From contig NW_025933343.1 of assembly GCF_000764305.2 (NCBI RefSeq), positions 49,853-113,852 of the forward strand: a DNA stretch of 64,000 bases, given 5' to 3'. The notes under the pieces were generated by a model that was not told the origin of the DNA, did no database searches, and saw nothing but the letters and a program-made list of their open reading frames with translations. Numbering within the stretch: position 1 is the stretch's first letter; the number at the start of each line of letters is the position of its first letter. Of the stretch, positions 20,515 to 32,362 are shown in pieces. A program made the position numbers and the translations under genes. Source of the DNA: Hyalella azteca (taxonomy: Eukaryota; Arthropoda; Malacostraca; Amphipoda; Hyalellidae).

Positions 20515-20890
20515 ACACGCATTGTTGTAACCTGGCAGTGCAACGTGCCAGTATCCGATAGTGATTTTCGAATTTTAGCCTCTACGACCGGTGTTTCCGA
20601 CCCGCGAATTTTAGAGTCCATTAACATTTTTGAACAAAGCCTATTTTAAATGCCGCCAACAGTTCATATTCCCACGAAATTGTAAATAGATAGGTTTGTC
20701 TGCCCGAATTTGCTTCATTCTTGTTAGTTTTTCATTTGACGATTTTTGCTTCAATGTAAATTTTTTGCTAATTGTTTGTACCTGTTTTAGATTTTGAACT
20801 GGTGATGGAGCCGGTCTCCAAATGTTTTCATTTTTAAAAAATGGTGAAATTTCTGGCTATTTTCTTTGCATTTAAATTTTTGGAATAGTT
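20515..20890 (+). mobile_element. Penelope-like element 3' fragment
   Basis: The plus strand encodes the C-terminal end of the same GIY-YIG family (SDSDFRILASTTG, then DPRILESINIFEQS), followed by a tail. At 20798-20830 the tail reads CTGGTGATGGAGCCGGTCTCC, a decayed hammerhead-like core. It is more diverged than the pair at 11285-12260. Confidence 0.7.
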
Positions 20891-20919
20891 AGAATAACTA
20901 CGTTGAAGACTATGAGTTT

Positions 20920-21245
20920 CGAAATGCCATCATCAGTGGGCGGAAGACTTTCAGTATCGGGCTGCCATCATCAGTGGGCGGACGACTATGAGTACGGACT
21001 GCCATCATTAGTGGACGGAAGACTATGAGTACGGACTGCCATCATCAGTGGACGGAAGACTATGATTACGGATTGCCATCATCAGTGGGCGGAAGACTAT
21101 GAGTACGGACTGCCATCATCAGTGGGCGGACGACTATGAGTACGGACTGCCATCATCAGTGGACGGACGACTATGAGTATCGGACTGCCATCATCAGTGG
21201 GCGGAAGACAATAAGTACGGACTGATGTCATCAGTGGACGCTCCA
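20920..21245. repeat. ~38-40-bp tandem array
   Basis: About eight copies of a unit containing 'gactatgagtacggactgcc' and 'atcatcagtgg' run head to tail with few changes. It encodes no plausible protein and lies outside genes. Confidence 0.9.
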
Positions 21246-21249
21246 GAGC

Positions 21250-22480
21250 AATGAACTCTGCACATCATCATAACAGAGACCGACACCCAACACCGCTAAA
21301 GTTTACTTTCATTCTACGATATATGGGAACACATGAACACTCGCCCAATACCACCTCAGTTTAGGATGGTGCGATATACACTGTAAAGTTTATTGAATTG
21401 TAATAGAAGAAAGTAGATTTCCCACAGATCAATATTTTGCTCATTTTGTTATATGCCGCACCTGCCGGTAATTAGCACAATGTTGGACTGTTGGCTTCAT
21501 AGATTTGTAGTATAGTTACGGATATGTGAAGATTATAAATATTAGAACTTTGAAACCAAGCCTTTTTTAATTTCCAGTGATAACACTAAGAATTAAAAGC
21601 AAGGACTTACTTACTCGGTGAATTTTAGTCGTATATATGAATATTGCTGAAAACCAACATATACATATTTTTTAAGATTTTTCAGCATATCGTATTCTTC
21701 TCATATTGGGTACGTGGCATCTTCACCTTCAACCCTTCACCACCATCACCTATATCGCAACACATAATTGTTGAAATGATTGGAGTATGGGAAGTGAACC
21801 AAAACGGTAACCTAATAGTAATTATTCATGCAACTATCTTGATTATTTTCAGTAGTTAATCTCATGACCCTAGTCGATCTCCTTACTTATAGAACTAAAG
21901 ATTATAAAACAAATCATGCGTGTAATATTGTAGGCTGGTAATTTCCTACTACTTGCCATTAGACCACTAAGAACAAGCATGTGCAGCTCTGACACGGGCG
22001 CTACATTTGCGGTAGCCGTCAGTTAAAGCAGGTTCCGACAGGCTTACAGGTTCCTCGCTTATAGGCTCAGCCCTCTCGGGTTTGGATTGCAAGCATTTGT
22101 TTTTGAGTATATGATTTGCTGATTTGGTTTCCTATTTCGCATCAGCTTTGTAGGATTACTCGTTCTGATTTATTACTCTAATAATTTGCTGTTTATCCTT
22201 AATATATTAACTTAAGCTTGTCATTGGAGCTTCAAATCCCGTCCAGCCCAAGCCTTGCTTGCTGAACCAATAGGGAAATGTCGTAGTTTCCAGTCACGTG
22301 TAGGCGTGACGAGAGGACCATCCGAACTTTGAGGTGACGTGCCTAGTAATCTTAATATCTGAAGATAGTTCGTCTCAATGAGTAAGAATAAATTACGCTT
22401 ACCCATCAAGATAAGCAAATTGGCAGCTTTATGACCGATACAAATTGTGCAGAAATAACAAACTAAAACAACGTAACACG
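21250..22480. other. Intergenic, nothing recognised
   Basis: AT-rich unique sequence with only short frames. No coding, RNA or mobile-element signature was seen. Confidence 0.4.
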
Positions 22481-22491
22481 TCGGGAGCCTG

Positions 22492-22838
22492 CACTGAGAG
22501 AAATTGGTGGGTCTGGAAATGGGTGGGCCATCACTTCCAAAAGCGATGCACTTTTTTGACTCACTTGCCCCATTTGTGGGTCATATTGCTGACCTATTAC
22601 TGGCCCTGTAAATTTCAGGTATGACTCACTCGTGGCGTTAAATCGCTCTCTGCTCCCTGCGTATCCGTGCTACGGGAGCCGTTAAAAGCGATTTGACGCC
22701 ACAAGTGAGTCAACCCTGAAATTTAGAGGGTCAGTATGACCCAATAATAGTACAAGTGGGTAAAAAGGTGCATCGCTTTTGGACGCGGTTGACTCATCTA
22801 AGTGGGTCAGTCAGACCCACCCATATTTCTCAGTGTGG
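22492..22838. mobile_element. Foldback MITE, about 350 bp
   Basis: The ends CACTGAGAGAAAT and ATTTCTCAGTG are inverse copies. The inverted arms extend inward through 'gtgggtc', a 'gcgatgcac' block and a 'tgactcac' block to a short centre near 22660. There is no coding capacity. A diverged half of the same family sits at 47905-48010. I could not define an exact target duplication. Confidence 0.75.
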
Positions 22839-22839
22839 C

Positions 22840-24500
22840 GGGAGCTGCTCGCATAAATATGGGCCACGGTTACTTAACGCTTAAGTATATAGTGTAGCCA
22901 CAGCTTTTACGCATAGCGCGTAGCTTATGTCTGTAGTTGATAATTTCCTTATTGTGACACCTGAATATCTTATTCTTAGTCTTGACGCCGGTTGTTGTGG
23001 TTAGCGTGAGAAGCAGTACTTTAGGCTAGTTCTTCGTTGTAGTTATACTGTTAAATTCAATGCAATAATGTTCCGCTAATTTCCAGACCTATGCAAAATA
23101 ATTTCAACCACTGTAATCAGACACCGTATATAGTTTAGCATCCGATATCTTGTTAATTGTATTTTTTTCCTGTTATAAAAATTTGCTCCATCTACAAAGT
23201 ATGATTACTTGTGTGAATTACACTCCTGGTCAGTTAAACTTGAAGACCAAAGCTAGAATGGTACGTAACCACCTTAGGCTGCTAGTCAGCGGTTACATAT
23301 TGATTCATTATTCTGGCACAAGGTTAATAATAGCACAAATTCGAAGCTGCCGGCCAATTGAGGCTTAAGAAGGATGAATGTGGCCTCTATTTTCGAACCT
23401 TTTCATTTACAATTCCTGGAAATAGTTGCAAAGAGAGCGCTTGAATTTGAACCTACATTGGTTCACTCAATAACAAGGAAGGCCTATAAGGACACTCCCC
23501 ATTAGTCCATTACTTCGCTTCTCATTTGAAAAACATCTCACACGACCAAATTCACCCTTAGAACAGGTTGGCCTAAATAAACAAGTAACTGATAGATTAC
23601 AAGTCTGAATGGATAGATTAGATTACATGGGCCCAGTTGCAGGATTTCTAACGAAACGTAAATTTAGGAACAGTTAATCACAAGCCCTGAAGAATGCCAG
23701 CTCATGTCTGAAGATGGGCGACCGGAGGAAGAAAATGATCGCCGTGTTGAGTGCCTTGCGTCGACGAGCCGAGGAGATGTGGAGAACAGACTCAGCCTCG
23801 CCTCGATTGATGAATGCATCTATGATCTTGTCTGTTCAGATACTTCGATTACTGAATCACCGCTCGTTAAGAAATTTTTGAGTGATATTTTGAAGCATTA
23901 GTAGAATAAGGGTAGTGGATGTCTCTCGGAATTTATGATATCTAGGCCTCAAGCCTGGTCAATGTACTCCCACCCAGATTCTCTCTGAGTCCTGTGCCTC
24001 TGAGGCCTGTGTCTGTCTCAGGTCTGTGCTGTGCCTCCGAGGCCTATGCTTTGACGGTCCGTGCTTCTGAGGAAAAATTTTTTTGCCACTAAATTAGATT
24101 GCAAGCTAAACAATCCCGAGGCTACCACTCTTTAACTCTAACTTCTTTTTTTACCAGCAGCAGTGTACGTGCGCTCTTGTGCCAAAGTGGAGGTCCCTCT
24201 GAGCAGGAAGCATCACATATAATAGTAAATGCTCAGGACTATTCAGCTATAAAATGCAGCAAAGATTGGAGAGATAAATGATGTCCCCCTAATTTCTGTA
24301 GAAAAAAATAGTTCGAGGAGGCCCTACAAACAGGATAAAGAGTGTGTGGGTATAGGCAGATGGGTCAGGGAAACCAGCCAGACACTGGTCTTATTATTAA
24401 ATATACAAATTCTTTATTCCTTAAATCCAGGCCTTATTATTAAGCTTATATAATTCAGCCATATATGGCATTCATCCTCACCTTGAGTGAAATTTTGAGG
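22840..24500. other. Intergenic, one small open frame of unknown value
   Basis: Apart from an acidic 65-codon frame at 23704-23901 (starting MSEDGRPEEEND), which I cannot assign, nothing was recognised. Around 23960-24070 the words 'tctgaggcctgtg' recur as a short degenerate repeat. Confidence 0.35.
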
Positions 24501-24519
24501 AAGAAAACTAGAAAATATG

Positions 24520-25000
24520 AATAAAAAAATTCTAGTTACGTTTCAAGTAGTACACGAGGCACGTTCGTTATCTTTATGATTATGTGACGTCTGCACGTCA
24601 AAATGGTAGAAATGAAGCTCAAAATGGCATGTGATGCCAACGCCGAGCTTCTCCCCCAGCAGCAGCGTGATTTCCGAGCTTACGAAAAAGTCATCTTGAT
24701 CAGGAAATTGTTAATAGTGTTATTAGGCATATTATAATTTATTAACTAATGAAATTGACAAAGAATGTCGTGCTTTACAGTACCTCACCTTCAGAACTGA
24801 TTTTGCTTGGGTTCCTCTTCTGCTCCCCTCTCTCCACGACTCTGAGTTCCTTTGTGAAATTACTGACGCGACATACGCTCTCAGCCCATCTTCGATTTGG
24901 TGAAGTGGAAGCCACAAGCTCTAGAGTCTAGACGAAAGGCACCGCGAAGCTCCAGTTGCTCAGAAGCTTCCTAGGCAACCGAAGAAATAATACGTTCTAA
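24520..25000 (-). pseudogene. Partial pseudogene copy of the Cys-loop receptor (exons 6-7)
   Basis: The minus strand matches the receptor gene from the end of exon 6, through the short intron 6, exon 7 and the start of intron 7. Recognisable parts are LWLPL(H)QIED, the RVVERGEQKRNP coding stretch (here frameshifted), a conserved GAAGGTGAG donor, ITLLLGEKLGVGITCHF and ELHFYHFDVQT. The second cysteine of the Cys-loop is lost and stops interrupt the frame. Because the intron is kept, this is a segmental duplication and not a retrocopy. After exon 7 it has a single GTGCCTCGTGTAC unit where the intact gene has an 18-unit array. Confidence 0.88.
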
Positions 25001-25121
25001 CGGTTCAAAATTCACAGTGAGCCTAATGTGTCTTCTATTCGACTGTTTTGAAAGAAACTCTCTTTATAATTCGGAAACGAAGGTAAATATGAAAAATTTA
25101 TCATGACCTGGCTATAAGTAT

Positions 25122-25166
25122 AACATAACATAACATAGTGATATGTCAGCGCTGAAGACCTGGACA
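25122..25166 (-). mobile_element. LINE 3' tail fragment
   Basis: The minus strand reads the terminal part of the CR1/L2-like LINE 3' UTR (cagcgctgacatatcactatg followed by ATGTT repeats), matching the ends at 7620-7672 and 51300-51345. Only about 45 bases remain. Confidence 0.6.
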
Positions 25167-25470
25167 CATCACCTTTAGGTGGTCAGGATTCTATATACCA
25201 AGTTTCATTGAAATTGGTTCAGTAGTTTGGAATAATTTCCATGTACGATGCGTAAAAACACAAAAAAAAAACTAGAAAAACCCATAAAAACACTAAGATT
25301 ACCGTATAAATCGAGAACGCGGGCGAAATCGCGGAAATTCACACGGGCTCGACATCACCTTTAGGTGGTCAGTATATACCAAGGTTCATTGAAATCGGTC
25401 CAGTACTTTGGAAGATATTCAATTTACGATGAATTTCTTGAGACACGGCCGTGAGACAGGCCGGGAGCGC
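25167..25470. repeat. Two diverged copies of a dispersed repeat
   Basis: A block with 'catcacctttaggtggtcag' and 'ttcattgaaat' occurs near 25167 and again near 25350. Related text ('aaacttggaacatgtattca', 'ccgtgagaccggcc') fills much of the hAT element at 60402-61994. The identity of the family is unknown. Confidence 0.55.
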
Positions 25471-25928
25471 AGCCCTACACCACAAATTTAGTAGATATAT
25501 TGAATTGTGGGCAAGGGCTATGTAGCGGTCTATACTGCGTCCCGATAAATGCATATTAGGACTGAATCGACACTTTTGCGGACCCATATATGGAATAGTC
25601 TCAAACTATCTCATTTATGTAGCGGGACAGATAATTAGTGTTGAAGTTAACTGACTTTTTCAGTCAAACTGATTAAATGTTGTAATAAATTTTGACTAAT
25701 TACAAGGTTATTGATATATGTCATTTCACATATATACGGAAAAAATTAACATTGCAAAAATTAATGGAACAAAATTGAAAATCCACATTTATTTGAAAAT
25801 TGAAACGGTTAATTTATTCCAAGGTAAATGACAATAAATTAAATTTTCAGACAATTTGCAGACTTTGAACATTGTTTTAACACGTTTTAACGGGTCTTTC
25901 TTCTAAGATCCGTGGCCGTGCTCAGGCA

Positions 25929-27039
25929 GCGTTGCCAGATGGTATATTTCTATACCAGATTTCACAAATCTGGTATTTTCAGAAGGTGTCTGGTATGAAC
26001 ATTTTAGATCTGGTATATTTGCCTAAATCTGGTATTTTTCTGGTATTTTCTGACTTACTGCAAATTTACTACATTAAGTTCCACCTCTGAAGTTTGAATT
26101 TCCTCCAGCGTAGGCGTGGATTATCTATAGATTACCTTCAGAGCGGCGCGACTTGAGGTTTCCCGCCATTTTTGGAACCGCAAGTTTACCGCTTGATAAA
26201 AAAACCCCAATTTAATTTTTAACAATTAACAAAAGTGCTTAGTGCAATATGAGCATGAGAGTGAGGATAATCGATTGATTGCTGATCAGTGATGAACTGA
26301 TGATATGGCCTAGGACGAGTGAGGTTGTCGAACCGATCTCTGCGACGCAGGCTCCACCATTTTTGTTTGGTGGTTTTGAATTCTAGAGTGCCACTTGAAT
26401 TCTGGGGTGCCATTCAATATTTCACTGATCTTGACAATTATCATCCATTCATGGAACTGGCTGCCTACTGCATCACTTGTCTACTTTGACCTGTCTCCAA
26501 AGCATTCGTGGTGCAAGCGTTTTCACACGTCACCTATGTGAAAAACGAGCAACGAAATAAAATTTCAACTAAGGTACTGGAGTCCGTTATTCGGACCAAA
26601 AGCTATCTGCTCAACCGCAACAAGTGATCACACCCGAAATGTTAGATTATTGCAATATGCAAGCATGTACGAAAATAAGCAAAATGAAGATGACCTGTTT
26701 CCGTGGCTTGCTCATGTTGAGCGAAGAGGAAAAAGTGCCGCAATGACACTGATAAAAAAAAGGAAAAAGTGTCAATGTAATCAAACACAGGAAAAGAAAA
26801 GTGTCAAATGTTCCAAACAGAGGGGAAAAAATATAACGTGTTCAATTTGGCTAATTATCGTCAAGCCAGATAACTGCACAGTACATAAGATAATTTTTTT
26901 TTCTAACCAACGTTTCTGACGAATAGTTTTATTAAATTTAGAAGTATTAGTCTGTTTTTGAACGATAGAATTTCTGGTATATTTCTGGTATTTTGAGCTA
27001 GGCAATCTGGTATTCTCGCCAAGAAAAAACCTGGCAACA
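25929..27039. mobile_element. TIR element with GTTGCCAG ends
   Basis: The left end CAGCGTTGCCAGATGG and the right end CCTGGCAACACTG are inverse copies. Both are bordered inside by repeated 'tctggtat' words. The flanks share 'ctcagg', compatible with a short target duplication. The interior has no transposase. The end type resembles hAT elements, but the duplication length is ambiguous because the flank bases overlap the end. Confidence 0.6.
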
Positions 27040-27305
27040 CTGCTCAGGAGTCAGGACGCAGTTCAGGTCACTACCCAGTCGAGAGAGCATGTAATTTCAG
27101 TTGTATTGGAGCAGTGAGATGCTTTGATTCTTTACTTTGAATCGCAGGTAAAAACTGAACAATTTTGTGGAGCTCGTAAAATTCATGATTTATTAATTAG
27201 TCGCGACACGAAACATATATGCTATGTTTTGTTCAATATGTTCTGAAGAAAGTTAATGCACTCAACTTGGAATGCCAATCTGAACATTTTAGGTTGCATG
27301 TGACA

Positions 27306-27456
27306 TGGCAAAGCAGAGAGTTTTTTAGACTCTCCCTCAAGTTCATTTTTGAGTCCTATAAGTAGACAAGTAAAGCATAGTGGCAAAGCAGAGAGTTTTT
27401 TAGACTCTCCCTCAAGTTCATTTTTGAGTCCTATAACTTTATAAGTAGACCAATAA
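27306..27456. repeat. 75-bp direct duplication
   Basis: Two nearly identical copies of a unit that begins 'tggcaaagcagagag' lie at 27306 and 27381. The second copy carries a short insertion, 'actttata'. Confidence 0.9.
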
Positions 27457-27876
27457 AGTATCCTGGATACCAGCACTATCATACATAAGAAATTGGTTTA
27501 AACCTTGAGTAAATGAGGAAATTAAAAATTAACTGATTCTAAAAAAGCTCTGGTTTGCCACTAGGTATGCATGATGTCCTTCACTCGATGGTATATGCTG
27601 AATTCCTAAATATAAAAATATATTAAGCTATTTCATTAATGAAGAATGCTTGACAAAATCAAAATTATATGATGTAGATCCAAGCTATAGCAAACCATTC
27701 AAACTTTTTGAAGATATCAGGCTCTTGGTTGTAGAACAATGGCAGTGTTGGAGCAAGAGCACCTGTCTATGTGTCTAACATAGTAACAGTGAACAGTCTA
27801 ATGATGACATTCTTGGAAAATTAAGAAAAGACTGTTTGAACTTCTTGCTCTTGGTAGCATTGTGTGTACAAATTAA

Positions 27877-28518
27877 GGGGATCGACCTGGCATTTTGAAA
27901 ACTTCTACAGTTATTATCCGATTGTCATGAAACTTCACATACATACGTAAAATGTGAAAATAAAAACATTTTGCTCGTATGAATTTTTCGAAAAAATTGA
28001 TAGAAAACGTGAAATTCATAGAAAAACACTCAAGGAAGCCAGCAGCAACTTGTAGCGCACCTCTCCGTACGAAGTTAGGAGGGTGACTGAAGCCAGTTGC
28101 CAGATACTGCTATTTATGTAGTCATGGCGCCGTAATTTTAGCAGGGCTATAATGTTAAGGAACCCCACCCCCCGCCCCCCCTACTTAAAGGGCGGCCATG
28201 TGCGTCAATTTTGGCCTACATACATCGCAGTAGTATCATTTTAAAGCTCAGAATGTCAGCTTTAGGATGAAACTAAGCAAGTAACTGCAGCACAACTCAG
28301 GTAGAAACTATATTAAAAGATTTCAGCATTTATTTACTTTGTATCTAATTTCTTAAAGAACTCTCCCACACGCCTCCGTTTAAAGAGCCGTCATGAACGT
28401 AAATATTCACGTAGAGAGATGGCAGTGGTACCATTTGAAAGAACAGAATTCCAGCTTTAAGATGAGTAGAAAAACCGGAAAAGCCAAAATTGATCGATTT
28501 TAGCCAGGTCGATCCCCT
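27877..28518. mobile_element. TTAA-target MITE
   Basis: The ends GGGGATCGACCTGGC and GCCAGGTCGATCCCC are inverse copies, flanked on both sides by TTAA (27873-27876 and 28519-28522). TTAA duplication is typical of piggyBac-type transposition. The interior is non-coding and has a poly-C stretch at about 28165. Confidence 0.85.
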
Positions 28519-28544
28519 TAAACACAGATTTTCATTGTTGATAC

Positions 28545-28790
28545 TTGATAGATCATAGAAGCATTATTGCACAACTTAACATTTTAGACCCACAAGCTTT
28601 GTCTGCAGCCAATTGTTCACTTTTTTCCATTGCAACATTAGTGGCACAGTTAAAAAACCAGGAGCCTGAAGATAAATTAAATGATCTTGATGATGAATAC
28701 CGAAGCTTCGAAGTAACCAAGGACTTACATCTCACAGAGAACAGTAGAACTGCCGGCATTCTGGAATTTTGGCATAGCCTTAGCCCTTAG
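28545..28790 (+). pseudogene. Possible hAT-like transposase remnant
   Basis: An 81-codon frame (SIIAQLNILDPQALS, DLDDEYRSFEV, ILEFWHSLS) resembles the region before the dimerisation domain in hAT-derived proteins, where a 'DPQ...' block, a 'LD.E.R' block and an 'FWH' block follow one another. The frame ends abruptly and has no catalytic part. The assignment rests on spacing of short motifs only. Confidence 0.4.
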
Positions 28791-29399
28791 AACCTATTCT
28801 GAACCATAAAAGATAGTCTTGGCCAAGCCAAATTTGAAATTTAATCAAAATTTATTATAAATTTGTCAGTTCTTCTGCATTCATCAGCCTGCTTCGAGAG
28901 AATTTTCTCAAGTTAATAACGTAAAGACTTCAAAAACAAACTCTTTGAAAGCCACAACTACCCAAGACCGAATCCTCGCTAAATAAACGTGGACAAAATG
29001 TGGTCAGTTACAGGAGCCATTTACAGGACATATGAAAGTAGATTAGTGGATGCAAGACATGCTGAAAATGCTGTTGTTTACAAGGGGGATGAGGATGAAT
29101 GATAATTGTAATATGTTAAATAGGTAACTGTTAAAAAAATTGTAAATAATTTAAATTGCATTTATGTTAATCCCTATATATCCATACTCATTGACTCATT
29201 CCTATGTGAACAACAGTGATTTATTACTATGAATTACATGTTAGGAGAAATCTAGGTTTTTTCATTCAATTCTAGGTTTTTTTGGAGGTATAATCTAGGT
29301 TTTTCAAAAAAAAGTTGCTGGCAGCACTGGCTCAGAGCCTCAGGCACGAGCTGCCAAGCACATCAGACAACAGAGTGAACATTGAACAGGCTTAGCCAT

Positions 29400-30507
29400 C
29401 ATGATACTGGTAGTTACGTTGTGATCTGGCTGCTCATCTCTTGTGGATGAACGCCTTTCAGGCTGGTCAGTTGGAATGCCAGGCAGTGCAAGTCCGGTCA
29501 GCATTGGGATTGATTAGTATTGGAAATTTCTATAACCCTGGGGCCAATATCTCCCAAGCTGAGTGTGTCTCATATTTTGAGCAGTTCAGATTTCCCTGCA
29601 TCTTGGCAGGGGACTTTAATGCCCACTCTCCAGTTTGGGATACTTGTGGCCACCACAATATGAGAGGCAAATCGTTGGAAGCATCTGTAGATACACTAAA
29701 TCTGGGTATTTTGAATGACTGTTCCTTTCAAACTTACATTGATAATAGAATAGACCAGACCTCCTATCAAGTTCCACAATATGCAGAGAGAAAGACCTAG
29801 GTAGTGACCACTTCCCAGTTAGCTGCTTGGTTGGTATATCGATAAATCGAGCATCGGAATCGATACCACAAAGGTGGAAGCTATATGCTGCTGACTAGCC
29901 AAAGTACAATTCAACATTGAGCCAAAGGGGTCCTCAAGAACAGAGCCAGCAATCAGCAGAAGAGATGTGTTTGTGGCTGACTGAGCCACTGTCTGAGCGT
30001 ATAGTCTCAGCTGCACATGGAGCCATACCACGCTCCAGTGGAGTGCGTCATTTTTGCTTCTCCACCTCATGGTGGGACAATGAATGTGCAGAGGCCGTTC
30101 TGATGCGGAGGCAGGCAAAAGGCAGACTCTGGAGATCACCTTCACCTGCGAACCTTATTGAGTGCTACAAACATCTTGGCAAAGGCACGCTGGCTCAGGT
30201 TGCAGAAGCAGAGGGCTAGCTCTTTATCTGCCGCTACCTCCACCAAAGCAACTTGGGCAAAGATCCAGAGCATTCAAGGCAAAACTCTGCCTTATATGCC
30301 AACTCCACCACTTGCAAACTTTTTCCTGTCAGATGATTTTGGGAAAGCATCTGCTTTTGGTCAGCACTGGTTTCCTTTTTGTGGCACACCCACTCCTTCC
30401 AGGGAGATTGAGGCATTAGGCAGCTAATGCATTTCTGTCACAACCCTCACAATTGGACTCTCAGCCTTTCACTACGTTAGAATTGGACTTGGCTATTCAG
30501 GCCCTGA
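29400..30507 (+). pseudogene. LINE endonuclease and RT N-terminal fragment (Jockey-like)
   Basis: The frame 29441-29800 carries an AP-type endonuclease core: SIGNFYNPGANIS, then ILAGDFNAHSPVWDT and RGKSLE, with the metal and phosphate-binding GDFNAH motif. After a break, 29917-30219 carries SWWDNECAEAVLMRRQAKGRLW, a usual linker before the reverse transcriptase. Later frames (30158-30427) are shifted. The element stops where the TIR element starts at 30512. It differs from the LINE at 7-13 kb. Confidence 0.75.
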
Positions 30508-31122
30508 AGAGTATAGTCAAATGGGGTAAGACAGGATTGCAGCCTTCATGGGGTAAGAAAGGACCAGCCCATATCATGCATTCTAATTGCACTGAATTTA
30601 ATTTGAAAGAAGAATATGTTAGAGCAATCATTGCATGTCATTTCAGTGCTTGTTTCAACCCTCTTCTGCAAATAATGAATTTCTGGCTAATTTTTAACAA
30701 AAACTTATGTAAAGAAGGGTCACAAAATAGTTAACCCTGTTTGGGAAATAAGCTCTGTCTAATGAGAAAAATTTTTTTGGCCAAGTTTGTGGATGTAGGC
30801 ATGTAACCTCAAGTAATAAGCAACTTTTGAGACATACTAGGCATTCCCACCTGCAACCATCACTGCCTGACATGCATTCCAAAATGGGGTAAAAAAGGAC
30901 CGGACATGGGGTAAGACAGGACCACTAAATGATCCTGCTTTACTCCACAAGTGGTCCAATCTTACCCTACAAATGGACCTTTCTTACCCTGCGGCGGCCC
31001 ATAGTTTATGAAAAATAGCTTTTAAATGAATATATTATGGTGCATTTGTATTGTAGTATTTTGGTCAAATGGAACATATATCTTTTGCTCAAAATAACCA
31101 TTCTAACTTGTCAGCTTTTCAA

Positions 31123-31997
31123 GGGTAGCGTCTGCCCCAAAATCAAAAATGTTACTTTTGGTTTTCATACTCACCTTATCTTAAAGCTTACATTCTGACG
31201 CATCTAATGGTACCAAAACCATCTCTGTACACTGATTTATGCATTCACGACAGATTGCGAAAGGGTTAGGCGCGGGAGTTCTTTAACATTGAGATAGGCC
31301 GAAAATACCGGTAACACAATTAAATAGCTAGTCTGAACACGCTGTGCTTCAGTTATCCGCCTGCAGTTGTATGGGATGGTTCTTGTGCTGTCGTTCACAC
31401 CATCCTTGATAGAAATTGAGCTCCAATATCGTCTAGTCTTTGTAACCTTGCACCCTTTAATGGCGTTTTTGAGGTGCACGCGACTTTGTCGGTCCCTACT
31501 GAAAAGTTGACTTATTGTCGCTGCAAACCTATCTCCTCCTACAGTTTTGAAGCTACAACTATGAGACATATATCATTCGATTCACAAATAAAAGATCTAC
31601 AAAACGTTCATGGCGTTTTTCCTAATTTTGTTATAGTTTGTATTTTATTCTGCAAAAAATGGGAGGATGGCAGGGAGAAAATTGAAAAATTTACGAAAAA
31701 TGCCCCCACTTCCACAAAAATTTGAATTTCTAGAAAAAGCCATAAACATTTTATAGATAAAGACTTTATGCCTCGAATGATATGTGTCTCAATGTTGTAG
31801 CTTGAAAATCTTAGTACTAGTTACATTTCTACAGTACCCCCTTTTTTGGCCGTATTATAAGAATTTCACATTTTCCTTCATTTTTTTCAAAAAATTCACA
31901 CAAAAATTCACACTCTTTCTATTTTAAATAAGTGTACCAAGTTTTAGAGTGCTCCATCTGTGAATAACCGAGATAAATTTTGGGGCAGATGCTCTCC
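31123..31997. mobile_element. TTAA-target element nested in copy A
   Basis: The ends 'gggtagcgtctgccccaaaat' and its near inverse 'attttggggcagatgctctcc' enclose 0.9 kb absent at the matching place of copy B (about 62090). The right side abuts TTAA and the left side TCAA. The interior contains a 'gagacatatatcattcgat' block that recurs with its inverse, as in the related element near 62478. Confidence 0.65.
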
Positions 31998-32362
31998 TTA
32001 AAAAAATTTAGCGTACTATGGTAAATTGCATCAAGGGGATGGAGAAAATAGGGATGTCTCTTCCCATTAGTGAGCTGCAGAACTATGTGCAAGAGTGGTT
32101 GGGGGAAAAATCATTGTGTGAAAAATAAAAAATAATTAATATCACAACTTTGTGAGAGAGACTGGGCTAGGTATGTCTGGAGAAGTGCACCACAAATGCA
32201 GTTAGCAAGAAAATACATGATGTCCAACACTCAAGTTATATTATCCATTGGTTTTATTATCAATTTGATAAATTTTCAGACAATGACACTAATGAAATAT
32301 ACATGTAGCATTTAGCAGTGCTCTACAATGAATCAAAGCCAACCTACTATTACTATGCTTAA

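Noticed and set aside
23704..23901. Small acidic 65-codon frame as a gene
   Set aside because: No recognisable motif, no upstream signal and no splice partner. It could be a retroelement scrap or chance.
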